NCBI GenBank assembly: GCA_945870915.1
Contig: CAMBUI010000004.1
Span: forward strand, 1 to 36,127
Direction of reading: 5' to 3'
Source: Candidatus Kuenenia stuttgartensis
GTDB lineage: Bacteria; Planctomycetota; Phycisphaerae; Phycisphaerales; SM1A02
Length of the DNA stretch: 36,127 nt
Shown: piece after piece, positions 16,975-26,110 of the stretch
Layout: each line of letters opens with the position of its first letter
How positions within the stretch are numbered: position 1 is the first letter of the stretch
Program-made: the position numbers and the translations under genes
The notes under the pieces: model-generated
The model's database searches: none
Seen by the model: the letters and a program-made list of their open reading frames with translations, nothing else
Told to the model about the DNA's origin: nothing

Positions 16975-19900
16975 TCGCGCGGTTCCTCGCGTTCCCGCTG
17001 CTCGACCTCAGGACCTGCTGGAAGCGCCCGCTCAACATCATCATGCTCGCGGTGTTCGGGTTGATGTCGTTCGGCTTCGTGATGGGTGGCGTGCAGGTGA
17101 GCACGGGCAGCGCCGACACGGGCGGCGCGAAGGTGTCGATCAACTCGGCGTTCAACCTGGCGTTCGCGGATGTGGCGCTGTTCGCGCTGATCCTGCCGTT
17201 CTTCATCGCGGTCGCGTGCGGCATGCCCGTGCTCGGCGACTTCGACCGCCGCATCAACCGGCTGGTCGCCGCGACGCCGATCTCGCATGTCGAGTACGCG
17301 TTCTCGCGCTTCCTCGGGGCGTTCGGCGTGCTCGCCGCGATCCTCGCGCTGTGGCTGCTGCTGCAGGTCGGCTTCTACGAGCTGATCCCGCTCGATCCCG
17401 CCGAGCGCGTGCGCGGAGACTTCAGCGCGTGGAACTACCTGTTCCCGATGCTGCTGTTCGGGCTGCCGCTGGGGCTGTTCGTCGGCGGCATCTCGATGTA
17501 CCTCGGCGTGCGCACGCGGCAGCCCGTGCTGGTGTTCGCGCTGCCGGTGGTGATCGTCGTGTCGGGCATCTTCCTGGTGTGGACCTTCAATCCCGAGTGG
17601 ATGCCGATGTGGGTGAACCGGCTGCTCCAGTGCGTCGATCCCACCGGGTTCCGCTGGTTCGCCCGCACCTTCATCAGCGAGGACCGCGGCGTCGCCTTCT
17701 ACAACACCGCGCCGCTCGCGCCCGACGCGCTGTTCGCCGCGAGCCGCGTGGCGCTGTGCGCGATCGGCCTCGGCGCCGTGTGGGCGACGGGCCGTCGCCT
17801 GGCGCGCACCGAGCACGACGACCTGCGCGTGGGCGAGGTCGAGCGGCTGCTCGCCGAGGCGGGCCGGCTGCACGCGGCGTCGGTGCTCGCCGACCACGCG
17901 GCGATCGCCGCGCGCGGCGGACCGCTTGCCTCGACGACGCGCGCGCCCGGCTTCGTGACCGCGACGGTCGACGTCCTCCGCTACGAGACGCGCGCGCTGC
18001 TGCGCTCGCCCGGCGTGTGGCTGTTCGGACCGCTGATCCTGATCCAGTCGTGGGCGGCGACCAGCTTCCGCCAGGGGCCGCTCGACACCGAGCTCCTCAT
18101 GACGACCGGCGCCGCGGCCGCGGGCGCGTTCGACACGCTCACGCTGCTGCTGTGCTTCCTGATCCTCTTCTACACCGTCGAGAGCCTCGTGCGCGAGGAG
18201 CGGTGCGGCCTGAGCGGGATCTTCCGCGCGTCGCCCGTGCCGACGGCCGCGGTGCTCGCGGGCAAGGTGCTCGCGAACGCGGCGATGGCGCTCTTCATCA
18301 TCGGCTGCGCCGCGCTCGCCATCGCGATGGTGCTGGGCAAGCAGATGTTCGACACGGGCATCGCCGTCGAGCTCGATGTGCCCGTCCTCTTCCTGATCCT
18401 CGGCGTGCTGCTTGCGCCGACGCTGATCGTGTGGGGCGCGTTCGTGTCGTTCCTGTACGCGGTGCTGCGCAACCGCTTCGTCGTGTACGGCGTCGCGCTC
18501 GGCGCGCTCGTCGGCACCGGCTTCGCCACCCAGTTCGGATACATGAACTGGGCGACCAAGTGGCACATGTGGAGCAGCATCCAGTGGAGCGAGCTCGACC
18601 GGCTCGCGTTCATGTGGCCGGCGATCGCGGTGAACCGCCTGCTCGTGCTCTCGCTCGCGGCGTTCTTCATCGTGGCCACGCTGTCGCTGTGGCCGCGGCG
18701 CCTGCCCGACCTGCGCGCGGTGGCCGACAGCATGAGGCCCGCGGCGTTCCTGCGCGCGTCGATCGTGCCCGTCGTGGCGGCGATTCCCGTGGTGGCGCTC
18801 GCGACCTACGCCGGGCTCTCGGTGCGCGGCGGATACGAGGGCGCGCCCGAGCAGGAGGCGCGGAAGGCCTACTGGAAGCGCAACTCGAAGACCTGGGAGG
18901 ATGTGCCCGTTCCCGCGCTCGACAAGGTCGACGGCGAGGTCAGGCTGTATCCCGAGTCGCGCTCGCTCGAGGTTTCGGCGACCTATGTGCTGCGCAATCC
19001 GCACCTCGCGCCGATGGCGGAGGTGCCGATCACGGTCGGCTCGCACTTCACCACCAGCGGCTGGACGGTCGATGGCGTCGCCACCGATCCCGAGAAGAAG
19101 GACCAGCCGCTGCCGTCGATCGAGAACCGCAGCGGACTGCATGTGATCACGCCCGCGCGCCCGCTCGCGCGCAACGGGACCGTCACCGTCACCTTCACGA
19201 TGAAGGGCGAGTTTCCCAAGGGTTGGTCGCGCTCGGGCGGCGGCACGAGCGAGTTCATCCTGCCGTCGGGCGTCGTGCTCACGAGCTTCAGCCCGAGCTT
19301 CCTGCCGGTGGTGGGCTTTGCGGAGGGCGTCGGAATCGACGGTGAGAACAGCCGCGACGCACGCGAGTATCCGGTCGATCACTGGAAGCGGCGCGTCGAT
19401 CCAGCGTTCGGCCCCGCGTGGGCGACGCAGGTTCGGCTCGCGGTCGAGGGACCCGAGGACTGGAAGCTCAATGTCGTCGGCGTCGAGAAGGAGTCGACGG
19501 TCGTCGACGGCCGGCGCCGCACCGTGTGGGAGACCGAGCACCCCGTGCGCTTCTTCAACATCGTCGGCGGACCGCTCGAGGAGAAGACCGGCGAGGCCGC
19601 GACCGTGTACTACTCCGCGCGCACGCCGCACAACGTCGACACGATGGTGAAGGCGCTGTCGGCCGCGCGCAGGAACTACGGCGCGTGGTTCGGACCGTAT
19701 CCGTGGGAGAACCTGCGCGTGACGCAGTTCCCCGGGCTCGCGGGCTATGCGCAGGGGTTCCCGGGCAACATCTCGTTCTCCGAGGGGATCGGCTACATGT
19801 CGCGTCCCGTCGCGAAGGGCGCCGACGGCTACCTCGAGCAGGAGGGCGCGCTCGACGTCGCCTTCTACATCGTGGCGCACGAGTCGGGCCACCAGTGGTG

Positions 19901-20627
19901 GGGCAACATCGTCATGCCCGGCAAGGGCCCGGGCGGCAACATCATCAGCGAGGGCCTCGCCGAGTTCAGCGCGATGATGCTCGTCCACCACGAGCTCGGC
20001 GAGGAGCAGGCGAAGACGCTCCGCCGCCGCTGGGAGAAGGCCTACACCGAGGGCCGCCGCGCCGACAACGAGCGCTCGATCAACCGCACCGACGGGACGC
20101 GGCCGGGCGACACGGTCGTGACCTACAACCGCGCGGGGCTCGTGTTCTGGATGCTGCGCGACCTGATGGGCGAGGAGCAGATGCTCGCCGGCCTGAAGTC
20201 GTTCGTCGCGAAGTGGAAGAACGGCGTCGAGACCCCCGAAGGGCTCGATTTTCCGCTCATCGAGGACATGGTCGAGAGCCTGCGGCCGTTCGCGCCCGAC
20301 GAGGTGGCCTTCGGCCTCTTCGTCGACCAGTGGATCTACGGCACCACGCTGCCCGAGCTCGACATCGCCGATGCGGAGGCCGACGACGCCGATGGCGCGT
20401 TCACGACCACCGCGGAGCTTCGCAACACGGGCAAGGGCACGGTGGATGTGACCGTGCGCGCGCTGGGCGAGAACGCGACGCAGTTCGAGGACACGGTCGT
20501 GCGCGTGGCCGCGGGCGGCAGCGTGCCGGTCGTGATTCAGTCGGCGTTCAAGCCCGCGAAGCTGGTGGTCGACCCCGAGGTCAGGCTTCTGTTCGCGGGT
20601 CGGAAGCGCTGCGAGAAGTCGCTTTGA
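16971..20627 (+). CDS. ABC-2 permease fused to M1 zinc aminopeptidase
   Basis: A 1218-residue membrane protein. Residues 1 to about 590 contain roughly twelve hydrophobic helices in two ABC-2 permease-like halves, the second beginning near residue 340. A further helix at about 600-620 is followed by an extracytoplasmic M1 (gluzincin) peptidase region. The zinc site is HESGH (His970, Glu971, His974) with Glu994 in NIISEGLAEFSAMM as third ligand, and the probable catalytic tyrosine is Tyr1052 in YNRAGLVFWML. The 19-residue gap between second His and Glu is one longer than in classical M1 enzymes, which I recall as usual for this fusion type. It would export or handle peptides while cleaving them outside the cytoplasm; this is inferred. 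The start is a GTG overlapping the ATPase stop. The last 47 bases overlap the convergent gene. Confidence 0.93.
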   Translation: MIARFLAFPLLDLRTCWKRPLNIIMLAVFGLMSFGFVMGGVQVSTGSADTGGAKVSINSAFNLAFADVALFALILPFFIAVACGMPVLGDFDRRINRLVAATPISHVEYAFSRFLGAFGVLAAILALWLLLQVGFYELIPLDPAERVRGDFSAWNYLFPMLLFGLPLGLFVGGISMYLGVRTRQPVLVFALPVVIVVSGIFLVWTFNPEWMPMWVNRLLQCVDPTGFRWFARTFISEDRGVAFYNTAPLAPDALFAASRVALCAIGLGAVWATGRRLARTEHDDLRVGEVERLLAEAGRLHAASVLADHAAIAARGGPLASTTRAPGFVTATVDVLRYETRALLRSPGVWLFGPLILIQSWAATSFRQGPLDTELLMTTGAAAAGAFDTLTLLLCFLILFYTVESLVREERCGLSGIFRASPVPTAAVLAGKVLANAAMALFIIGCAALAIAMVLGKQMFDTGIAVELDVPVLFLILGVLLAPTLIVWGAFVSFLYAVLRNRFVVYGVALGALVGTGFATQFGYMNWATKWHMWSSIQWSELDRLAFMWPAIAVNRLLVLSLAAFFIVATLSLWPRRLPDLRAVADSMRPAAFLRASIVPVVAAIPVVALATYAGLSVRGGYEGAPEQEARKAYWKRNSKTWEDVPVPALDKVDGEVRLYPESRSLEVSATYVLRNPHLAPMAEVPITVGSHFTTSGWTVDGVATDPEKKDQPLPSIENRSGLHVITPARPLARNGTVTVTFTMKGEFPKGWSRSGGGTSEFILPSGVVLTSFSPSFLPVVGFAEGVGIDGENSRDAREYPVDHWKRRVDPAFGPAWATQVRLAVEGPEDWKLNVVGVEKESTVVDGRRRTVWETEHPVRFFNIVGGPLEEKTGEAATVYYSARTPHNVDTMVKALSAARRNYGAWFGPYPWENLRVTQFPGLAGYAQGFPGNISFSEGIGYMSRPVAKGADGYLEQEGALDVAFYIVAHESGHQWWGNIVMPGKGPGGNIISEGLAEFSAMMLVHHELGEEQAKTLRRRWEKAYTEGRRADNERSINRTDGTRPGDTVVTYNRAGLVFWMLRDLMGEEQMLAGLKSFVAKWKNGVETPEGLDFPLIEDMVESLRPFAPDEVAFGLFVDQWIYGTTLPELDIADAEADDADGAFTTTAELRNTGKGTVDVTVRALGENATQFEDTVVRVAAGGSVPVVIQSAFKPAKLVVDPEVRLLFAGRKRCEKSL

Positions 20628-21213
20628 GCGCGAGCAGTGCTTCCTCGCAGCCGCGCGGATCAGGGACGCCGTAGAACCCGTGCGCGACCGAGCGCGTGCG
20701 GCCCTTGGCGCCCCGCACCAGCGACGACGCGAAGATCAGGCTGCCCGTCCCGTCGGGGTGGAGCGTCTTGGAGATCCCGTCGAGATCCTGCGCGCTCCAC
20801 GACTGGACCTTGAAGGAGCGGCCGCACGCGACCTGCATCGCGCGCTGGTTGGTCACGCAGCACGCGGTGCGCCGCGCCTTGCGGCCGACCCAGAAGGGTG
20901 ACGAGATCATCGCCACTCCCACCAGCAGGAACGGCAGTCCGAACAGGGGGAACAGCATGAACACGCCGACGGCGACCTTCGAGCCGGCGTCGTCCGACGA
21001 CTGCATGCCGCCGAACCAGGCGCCGGCCGCCGCCATCGTCATCCAGAACGCCGCGAAGCCGCCGAAGAAGAGGCCGAACAGGGCGATTGGCCACATCTTG
21101 CGGCCCATGCGCGACGGCGACGGCATGCCCGCGTACCACAGTTCCTCGCCCTCGCGCAGTTCGTTGCGCACGGCGGCGTCGAGTTCAGGCGTGAGTCCGG
21201 CGAGCGTCGACAT
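20581..21213 (-). CDS. Two-helix membrane protein with PH-like domain
   Basis: A 210-residue inner-membrane protein. The N-terminal segment (LREGEELWYAGMPSP) is typical of small bacterial membrane proteins carrying a bacterial pleckstrin-homology-like domain. Two hydrophobic hairpin helices lie at about residues 41-66 and 79-104. The following part contains RRTACCVTNQRAMQV, matching the tyr-x-x-T-N-x-R pattern of these domains. Role unknown. It starts 6 bases after the PhnA-like gene, so they form a pair. Its 3' end overlaps the end of the M1-ABC fusion gene by 47 bases on the opposite strand; the coding of both is convincing there. Confidence 0.8.
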   Translation of the reverse strand: MSTLAGLTPELDAAVRNELREGEELWYAGMPSPSRMGRKMWPIALFGLFFGGFAAFWMTMAAAGAWFGGMQSSDDAGSKVAVGVFMLFPLFGLPFLLVGVAMISSPFWVGRKARRTACCVTNQRAMQVACGRSFKVQSWSAQDLDGISKTLHPDGTGSLIFASSLVRGAKGRTRSVAHGFYGVPDPRGCEEALLALKATSRSASDPRTEA

Positions 21214-21219
21214 GGCGCG

Positions 21220-21456
21220 TCAGCCCTTCTTCACGAAGCAGGTCTTGAGCACCCACACCTGCTTGCCCTCGCGCACCTCGATCTCCTCGGCGCTCGAGGT
21301 CGTGCGGATGCCCTTGTAGGTGGTGCCGCGCTTGATCGTGGTCTTGGCGCCCTTCACATCGAGGTCCTTGATCACCACGACCGAATCGCCGTCCTTGAGG
21401 ACGTTGCCGTTCGAGTCCTTGGTGATGACCGTCCATTCGTCTTCGTCGAAGCTCAT
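21220..21456 (-). CDS. PhnA/YjdM C-terminal-domain protein
   Basis: A 78-residue protein matching the C-terminal SH3-like part of the PhnA/YjdM family: KDSNGNVLKDGDSVVVIKDL, then VKGAKTTIKRGT and the closing CFVKKG. Full YjdM proteins carry an N-terminal zinc ribbon, which is absent here, so the protein is a stand-alone domain rather than a recent truncation. Despite the old name, the family is not established as phosphonate enzymes, and no phosphonate genes are nearby. ATG 21456 was preferred to an upstream in-frame start because the family match begins just after it. It is followed 6 bases later by the PH-like membrane protein gene. Confidence 0.88.
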   Translation of the reverse strand: MSFDEDEWTVITKDSNGNVLKDGDSVVVIKDLDVKGAKTTIKRGTTYKGIRTTSSAEEIEVREGKQVWVLKTCFVKKG

Positions 21457-21544
21457 GGGCGGAGTGTCGCTGTTTCGGGGCGTGCGCACAAGCGCGCGCA
21501 GGCCCGCGGCCGCATCCCGTGCCTGCTCCGCGCGCGGGCGCCCG

Positions 21545-22981
21545 TCAGGCGCGCATGATCGCCGTGTTGACCTTGCCCTTCACATCGGTGAGGCGGAAGT
21601 TGCGGCCGGCGTGCCGGTAGGTCAGGCGCTCGTGGTCGAGGCCGCCGAGGTGCAGCACCGTCGCGTGCCAGTCGTGGATGTCCATGACGCCGTCTACGGC
21701 CTCGGCGCCGATGTCGTCGGTCGAGCCGTGGGAGAGGCCGCCCTTGACGCCGCCGCCGGCCATCCACATGGTGAAGCCCTTGGCGTTGTGGTCGCGGCCG
21801 TCGCCGTTCTGCGCGTACGGCGTGCGGCCGAACTCGCCGCCCCAGAGGACCAGCGTGTCGTCGAGCATGCCGCGCTGCCTGAGGTCGGCGAGCAGCGCCG
21901 CGATCGGCTTGTCGATCTCGCCGCACTGCTTGGCCATCTCGTCGCGGAGGTTGCGGTGGGTGTCCCAGCCGCCGTGGCTGACCTCGATGAAGCGCACGCC
22001 CTTCTCGGCGAAGCGGCGCGCGAGCAGGCACTGGCGCGCGAAGTTGTCGGTGGGCTGCTCGCCCACGCCGTACATCTCGAGCGTCTCCTTCTTCTCGTCG
22101 GAGAAGTCGACCAGGTCCGGCACCTCGGCCTGCATGCGGAACGCGAGCTCGTAGCTCTCGATCACGCCCTCGAGCTGCGCGTCGTCCTTCTCGCGCTTGA
22201 GGCGTTCGCGGTTGAGGCGCTGCACCAGGTCGAGCTGCTCGCGCTGCATGGCGTTGCCGAGGCGCTCGTTGTCGATGTGCGGGATCGCGTCGCCGGAGCC
22301 GGCGTTGCGGCCGTTGCCCAGTCGCACCGGGGTCGCCTGGTACGCCGCGGGCAGGAACCCGCTGCCGTAGAGCTGCGAGCCGCCGTTGTCGCCGCGCGGA
22401 TTGATGGCGATGAAGCCAGGGAGGTTCTCGTTCTCGGTGCCGAGGCCGTACAGCGCCCACGCGCCCATCGAGGGACGCACGAATTGGAACGAGCCCGTGT
22501 GCAGCTGGATCGAGGCCTGCGCGTGCGCGGGGATCTCGGCCTTCATGCCGCGCAGCAGGCAGAGCTCGTCGGCCTGCTTCTGCAGGTTGGGGAAGAGGTC
22601 GCTGATCCACAGGCCCGACTTGCCGCTCTGGCGGAACTTCCACGGGCTGCCGAGGAGCTTCGAGTTGCCGCGGTAGACGGTGCCGTCGTTGAGCGTGAGC
22701 TCGGGCTTGTGGTCGAAGGTGTCGACATGGCTCGGGGCGCCCGCCATGCACAGGAAGATGATGCGCTTGGCGCGCGGCGCAAAGTGGGGTTTGCGCGGGG
22801 CGAGCGGGCTGCTGGAGGCGCCGTCGTCATCGCCCCGGCCGTCGCCGAGCAGCGTCGTGAAGCCGTTCGCGCGCGCGGCCATCGCGGCGAACGCGACCGA
22901 GCCGAAGCCGCACGCCGCGTAGCGCAGCATGTCGCGGCGGGAGTAGGCGAGGGGAAGACGGTTGCAGCAGAGGTCGCTCAT
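21545..22981 (-). CDS. DUF1501 protein with Tat signal
   Basis: A 478-residue exported protein of the DUF1501 family, abundant in planctomycetes and related to alkaline phosphatase-like sulfatase folds. The N-terminus has a twin-arginine signal (SRRDMLRYAACGFGSVAFAAMAA). Typical family segments follow: RIIFLCMAGAPSHVDTFDHKP, SHGGWDTHRN, LWGGEFGRTPYAQNGDGRDHN and the C-terminal GRDHNAKGF-to-HLGGLDHERLTYRHAGR block. Enzymatic activity is not established. Genes of this family are usually paired with a DUF1549/DUF1553 gene, as here, with 104 bases between them. An imperfect GC-rich hairpin at 21492-21535 just past the stop could end the transcript. Confidence 0.93.
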   Translation of the reverse strand: MSDLCCNRLPLAYSRRDMLRYAACGFGSVAFAAMAARANGFTTLLGDGRGDDDGASSSPLAPRKPHFAPRAKRIIFLCMAGAPSHVDTFDHKPELTLNDGTVYRGNSKLLGSPWKFRQSGKSGLWISDLFPNLQKQADELCLLRGMKAEIPAHAQASIQLHTGSFQFVRPSMGAWALYGLGTENENLPGFIAINPRGDNGGSQLYGSGFLPAAYQATPVRLGNGRNAGSGDAIPHIDNERLGNAMQREQLDLVQRLNRERLKREKDDAQLEGVIESYELAFRMQAEVPDLVDFSDEKKETLEMYGVGEQPTDNFARQCLLARRFAEKGVRFIEVSHGGWDTHRNLRDEMAKQCGEIDKPIAALLADLRQRGMLDDTLVLWGGEFGRTPYAQNGDGRDHNAKGFTMWMAGGGVKGGLSHGSTDDIGAEAVDGVMDIHDWHATVLHLGGLDHERLTYRHAGRNFRLTDVKGKVNTAIMRA

Positions 22982-23085
22982 GGGAGGCTCGCGGGTGCGT
23001 GGGCGTCGAGAGGGGGCGTAGGAAGGAGTGTCGTCGGGAGGAGGGCGTCGGGGTCGGCGCGGCGTTCGGCGGGCACCGGCACGCG

Positions 23086-25962
23086 TCAGTCGACGGTGCG
23101 GAACTCACCGGACAGGAACAGCGCCTGGCAGAGCGCGCTCCACGCGGTCTGTTCGGCGTCGGGGGCGCGGGACGCCGGCTTCTGCGGGTTGCGCATCGCC
23201 TCGAGGCGCTCGCGGGCGCGCTCGCGGATGCGAAGCGCCTCGGGCTCGCGGTTCTGTCCGTTCGCGGCGGCGGCGTCGCGCGCACGGGCCACCCGGCTCC
23301 GGCCGCTGGAGCCCGCGGCGGCGGTGCCATCCTTCGCGGTGGCGCGGCCGTCCTTCGCGGCGGCCTTGCGGAAGTCGTCGAGGAAGTCGCGGCACGCCGC
23401 GATCTCGCTGGGCGCGGGCGCGCGGCCGAAGGCGATGGCGAAGGCCGCGCGGATGCGCTCGACCTCGGCGTCGCCGGCGGCCATGACGCGGGTGGCGAAC
23501 ATGTCGGCGAGCCGCGTGATCTCGGCGCTGTTCATGAGGAACAGCGCCTGCGTGGGCACGTTGGTCGCGTCGCGGCGGCCGGTCACGAACGCGGGCTCGG
23601 CGAAGTCGAACACCTCGAGCGCCTCGGGCACGCGGTCGCGCACGATCGGGAGGTAGACGCTGCGGTGGTTGTCGCCGGTGCCGTCGGTCGATCCGAGGAG
23701 GCGCTCCACCGCGGGGCCGCGCGCGGCGCCCTCGACGAACGCGATCGGCGAGCCGAGCCGCGGCGCGCGCACGAGCGCACCCGATGCGGCGAGCATCGAG
23801 TCGCGGATCGCCTCGGCCTCGAGGCGCTTCTTGGGCATGCGCCAGAGGTAGGTGCCGTCCGGGTCGATCTCGGCGTCCTTCGCGTCGTACGCGCTCGACA
23901 TCGCGTAGGCGCGCGAGAGCACGATCTCGCGGATCAGGCGCTTGGTGCTCCATCCGTTGGCGACGAGGCGCGCGGCGAGGTGGTCGAGGAGCTCGGGATG
24001 GCTCGGCCGGAGGCCGCTCATGCCGAAGTTGTCCGGGGTCGGCACGAGGCCCTGGCCGAACAGGTGCAGCCAGACGCGGTTGACCCACACGCGCGAGGTG
24101 AGCGGGTTGTCGTCGCGGGCGATCCACTGCGCGAGCTCGAGGCGGCCGCTGCCCTTGGCGATGCGCGGGTCGTCGCCGGTCGAGAGCAACTCGACGAATC
24201 CGCGGCGGACGACCTCGCCCGGCTTGTCGAGCTCGCCGCGGTCGAGGATGCGGGCGTTGAGCGCGCGGTCGCGGTCGGCCGCACCCATGGCCCGGAGGTT
24301 CGCTCCGGTGGGCTCGCCCTCGGGACCGAAGCGCTCGGTGATGCTCTCGAGGTTGCGGGTCGCGCCCTGGGTGGCGCGGGCGCGCACGATCTGCTGCTGG
24401 ATGTTGGCGGGAAGATCCTCGCCCTTCAGACGCGCGGCGCGGGCCTGCGCGAGGATCTCCTCGCTGCGCTTGGCCTCCTCGGCGGTGCGCAGCTGCGCGG
24501 CGGCGAGCAGGCCGCGCTGGTCGCGGCGCATGGCGGGGCCGAGCGGGAGCCCCGATTCGGCGGGCAGCTCGAGCAGGCCGGCGGGATGGTTGTTCTGCTG
24601 CGCCTCGAAGGTTCCGTACCGCGTGTCGGTCGAGAGGAAGATCCCGGCGACCGCGTAGTAGTCCTTCTGCGTGATCGGATCGAACTTGTGGTCGTGGCAG
24701 CGGGCGCACGCGACGGTGAGGCCGAGCATGCCCTGGGTGGCCGCGTCGAGCTGCTCGTCGGCGAGGTCCATCTGGAACTGCGGCTTGCCGCGCGCGTTGT
24801 GGCTCTTGGTGCCGACGGCGAGGTAGCCGGTGGCGACGAGGTTCTCGGCGCGGTCGGCGTCGCTCGCCGCGGGCATCAGGTCGCCGGCGAGCTGCTCGGT
24901 GAGGAACAGGTCGTAGGGCTTGTCCTCGTTGAAGGCGTCGATCACGTAGTCGCGGTAGCGCCAGGCGTGCGGGTAGAAGACGTTCGCCTCCTTGCCGCTC
25001 GACTCGGCGTAGCGCGCGACATCGAGCCAGTGGCGGCCCCAGCGTTCGCCGAACGCGGGGCTGGCGAGCATGCGGTCGACGGCCTTCGCGAAGGCGTCGG
25101 GCGCAGTGTCGGCCTCGAACGCCGCGAGCTCGGCCTCGGAGGGCGGGAGGCCGGTGAGGTCGAGGCTCGCGCGGCGGAGGAGCGTGCGGCGGTCGGTGGG
25201 CGCCGCGGGGGTGAGCCCGCGCTCGTCCATCTCGGCGAACACGAACGCGTCGATCGCGGTGCGCGACCACTCGGGGTCGGTCACGGCCGGGGGCGCCGCA
25301 TCGACGACAGGGCGGTACGCCCAGTGGTTGGTGCGGCCCTCCGCGATGTCGTCCTTCGTCCAACGGTGGGCGGTGCCGGGCGACGCCTCGCCGGGCTTGC
25401 CAGCGGCCTTCGCGGGCTTCTCGTCGCGCGGATCGGGCGCGCCCATCGCGACCCACTTCTCGAGGGTGCGGATCTCCTCGTCGGAGATGCGTCCGTCGGG
25501 CGGCATCTGGAAGTCGACATCGTGGTAGCGCACGGCGCGCACGAGCAGGCTCGAGTCGAGATCGCCGGGGACCACCGCGGGTCCGCTCCGTCCGCCGCGC
25601 CGCGTGGCGTCGCGGGTGTCGAGCCGGAGCCCGGCCTTCGCGAGGTTCGCCGTCCTGGAGTGGCAGCCGTAGCAGTGGGTGATGAGGAGCGGGCGGACCT
25701 CGGCCTCGAAGAACTTCACCTCGTCGGCGGTCGGCGCGCGCTCGTCGAAGGAGACGGGGATCTCCCCGGTGTCGACCTTCTCCATCGGCGCGCCGTACTG
25801 CGCGTCGATGGGCTTCGCCGGGTCGTCGGCCATCATCTGCGCGGAGGCAATCGGACACAGCCCGAGTGCGACCAACACGGCGGCGACCGACACGGGGGCG
25901 ACGGCCGCAGGCAGCCCCGCGATGGCGCGCGACGACAGGATGGAGTGGTGGTCGGTCGGCAT
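23086..25962 (-). CDS. DUF1549/DUF1553 cytochrome-like protein
   Basis: A 958-residue exported protein of the planctomycete cytochrome-like type. The signal peptide ends near residue 42 (PIASAQ). A first c-type haem motif, HCYGCH (Cys97, Cys100, His101), lies in the planctomycete cytochrome C domain. DUF1549 follows (about residues 235-440) and contains a second CxxCH (CARCHDHKFDPI, Cys419, Cys422, His423). DUF1553 lies at about 640-890 (ELAQWIARDDNPLTSRVWVNRVWLHLFGQGLVPTPDNFG). The C-terminal region has an Ala/Arg/Lys-rich insert. Domain order and length are as expected. The biochemical role is unknown; proposals for the family include polysaccharide breakdown linked to electron transfer. 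It lies upstream of the DUF1501 gene in the same direction. Confidence 0.93.
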   Translation of the reverse strand: MPTDHHSILSSRAIAGLPAAVAPVSVAAVLVALGLCPIASAQMMADDPAKPIDAQYGAPMEKVDTGEIPVSFDERAPTADEVKFFEAEVRPLLITHCYGCHSRTANLAKAGLRLDTRDATRRGGRSGPAVVPGDLDSSLLVRAVRYHDVDFQMPPDGRISDEEIRTLEKWVAMGAPDPRDEKPAKAAGKPGEASPGTAHRWTKDDIAEGRTNHWAYRPVVDAAPPAVTDPEWSRTAIDAFVFAEMDERGLTPAAPTDRRTLLRRASLDLTGLPPSEAELAAFEADTAPDAFAKAVDRMLASPAFGERWGRHWLDVARYAESSGKEANVFYPHAWRYRDYVIDAFNEDKPYDLFLTEQLAGDLMPAASDADRAENLVATGYLAVGTKSHNARGKPQFQMDLADEQLDAATQGMLGLTVACARCHDHKFDPITQKDYYAVAGIFLSTDTRYGTFEAQQNNHPAGLLELPAESGLPLGPAMRRDQRGLLAAAQLRTAEEAKRSEEILAQARAARLKGEDLPANIQQQIVRARATQGATRNLESITERFGPEGEPTGANLRAMGAADRDRALNARILDRGELDKPGEVVRRGFVELLSTGDDPRIAKGSGRLELAQWIARDDNPLTSRVWVNRVWLHLFGQGLVPTPDNFGMSGLRPSHPELLDHLAARLVANGWSTKRLIREIVLSRAYAMSSAYDAKDAEIDPDGTYLWRMPKKRLEAEAIRDSMLAASGALVRAPRLGSPIAFVEGAARGPAVERLLGSTDGTGDNHRSVYLPIVRDRVPEALEVFDFAEPAFVTGRRDATNVPTQALFLMNSAEITRLADMFATRVMAAGDAEVERIRAAFAIAFGRAPAPSEIAACRDFLDDFRKAAAKDGRATAKDGTAAAGSSGRSRVARARDAAAANGQNREPEALRIRERARERLEAMRNPQKPASRAPDAEQTAWSALCQALFLSGEFRTVD

Positions 25963-25980
25963 GGCGGGATGAACGGGATT

Positions 25981-26002
25981 CGATCGGCTCTATTGCCGAT
26001 CG
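25981..26002. promoter_or_regulatory. Inverted repeat upstream of DUF1549/DUF1553 gene
   Basis: CGATCGGC (25981-25988) and GCCGATCG (25995-26002) are perfect inverted arms around a six-base centre TCTATT. The repeat starts 18 bases from the start codon of the minus-strand gene, so it could be an operator or a leader hairpin. Confidence 0.5.
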
Positions 26003-26110
26003 GCGCGCCAAATCTAGGTCTTTCGAAGGGATGCGGGGTGGGGTCTGTGCAGGCCAGTGCAGGAAAACGCGGATTCGCGGCTTGCGCGGAGGGGTATTTG
26101 GCGGATGCTT

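Noticed and set aside
16539-19991. A minus-strand open frame of about 1150 codons opposite the ABC-M1 fusion
   Set aside because: Arg/Glu/His-rich, no motif, and the plus strand carries clear ABC and M1 signatures across the same bases.
21220-21456. A phosphonate utilisation role for the PhnA-like protein
   Set aside because: The name is historical, the protein is only the C-terminal domain, and no C-P lyase or phosphonate transporter genes are nearby.
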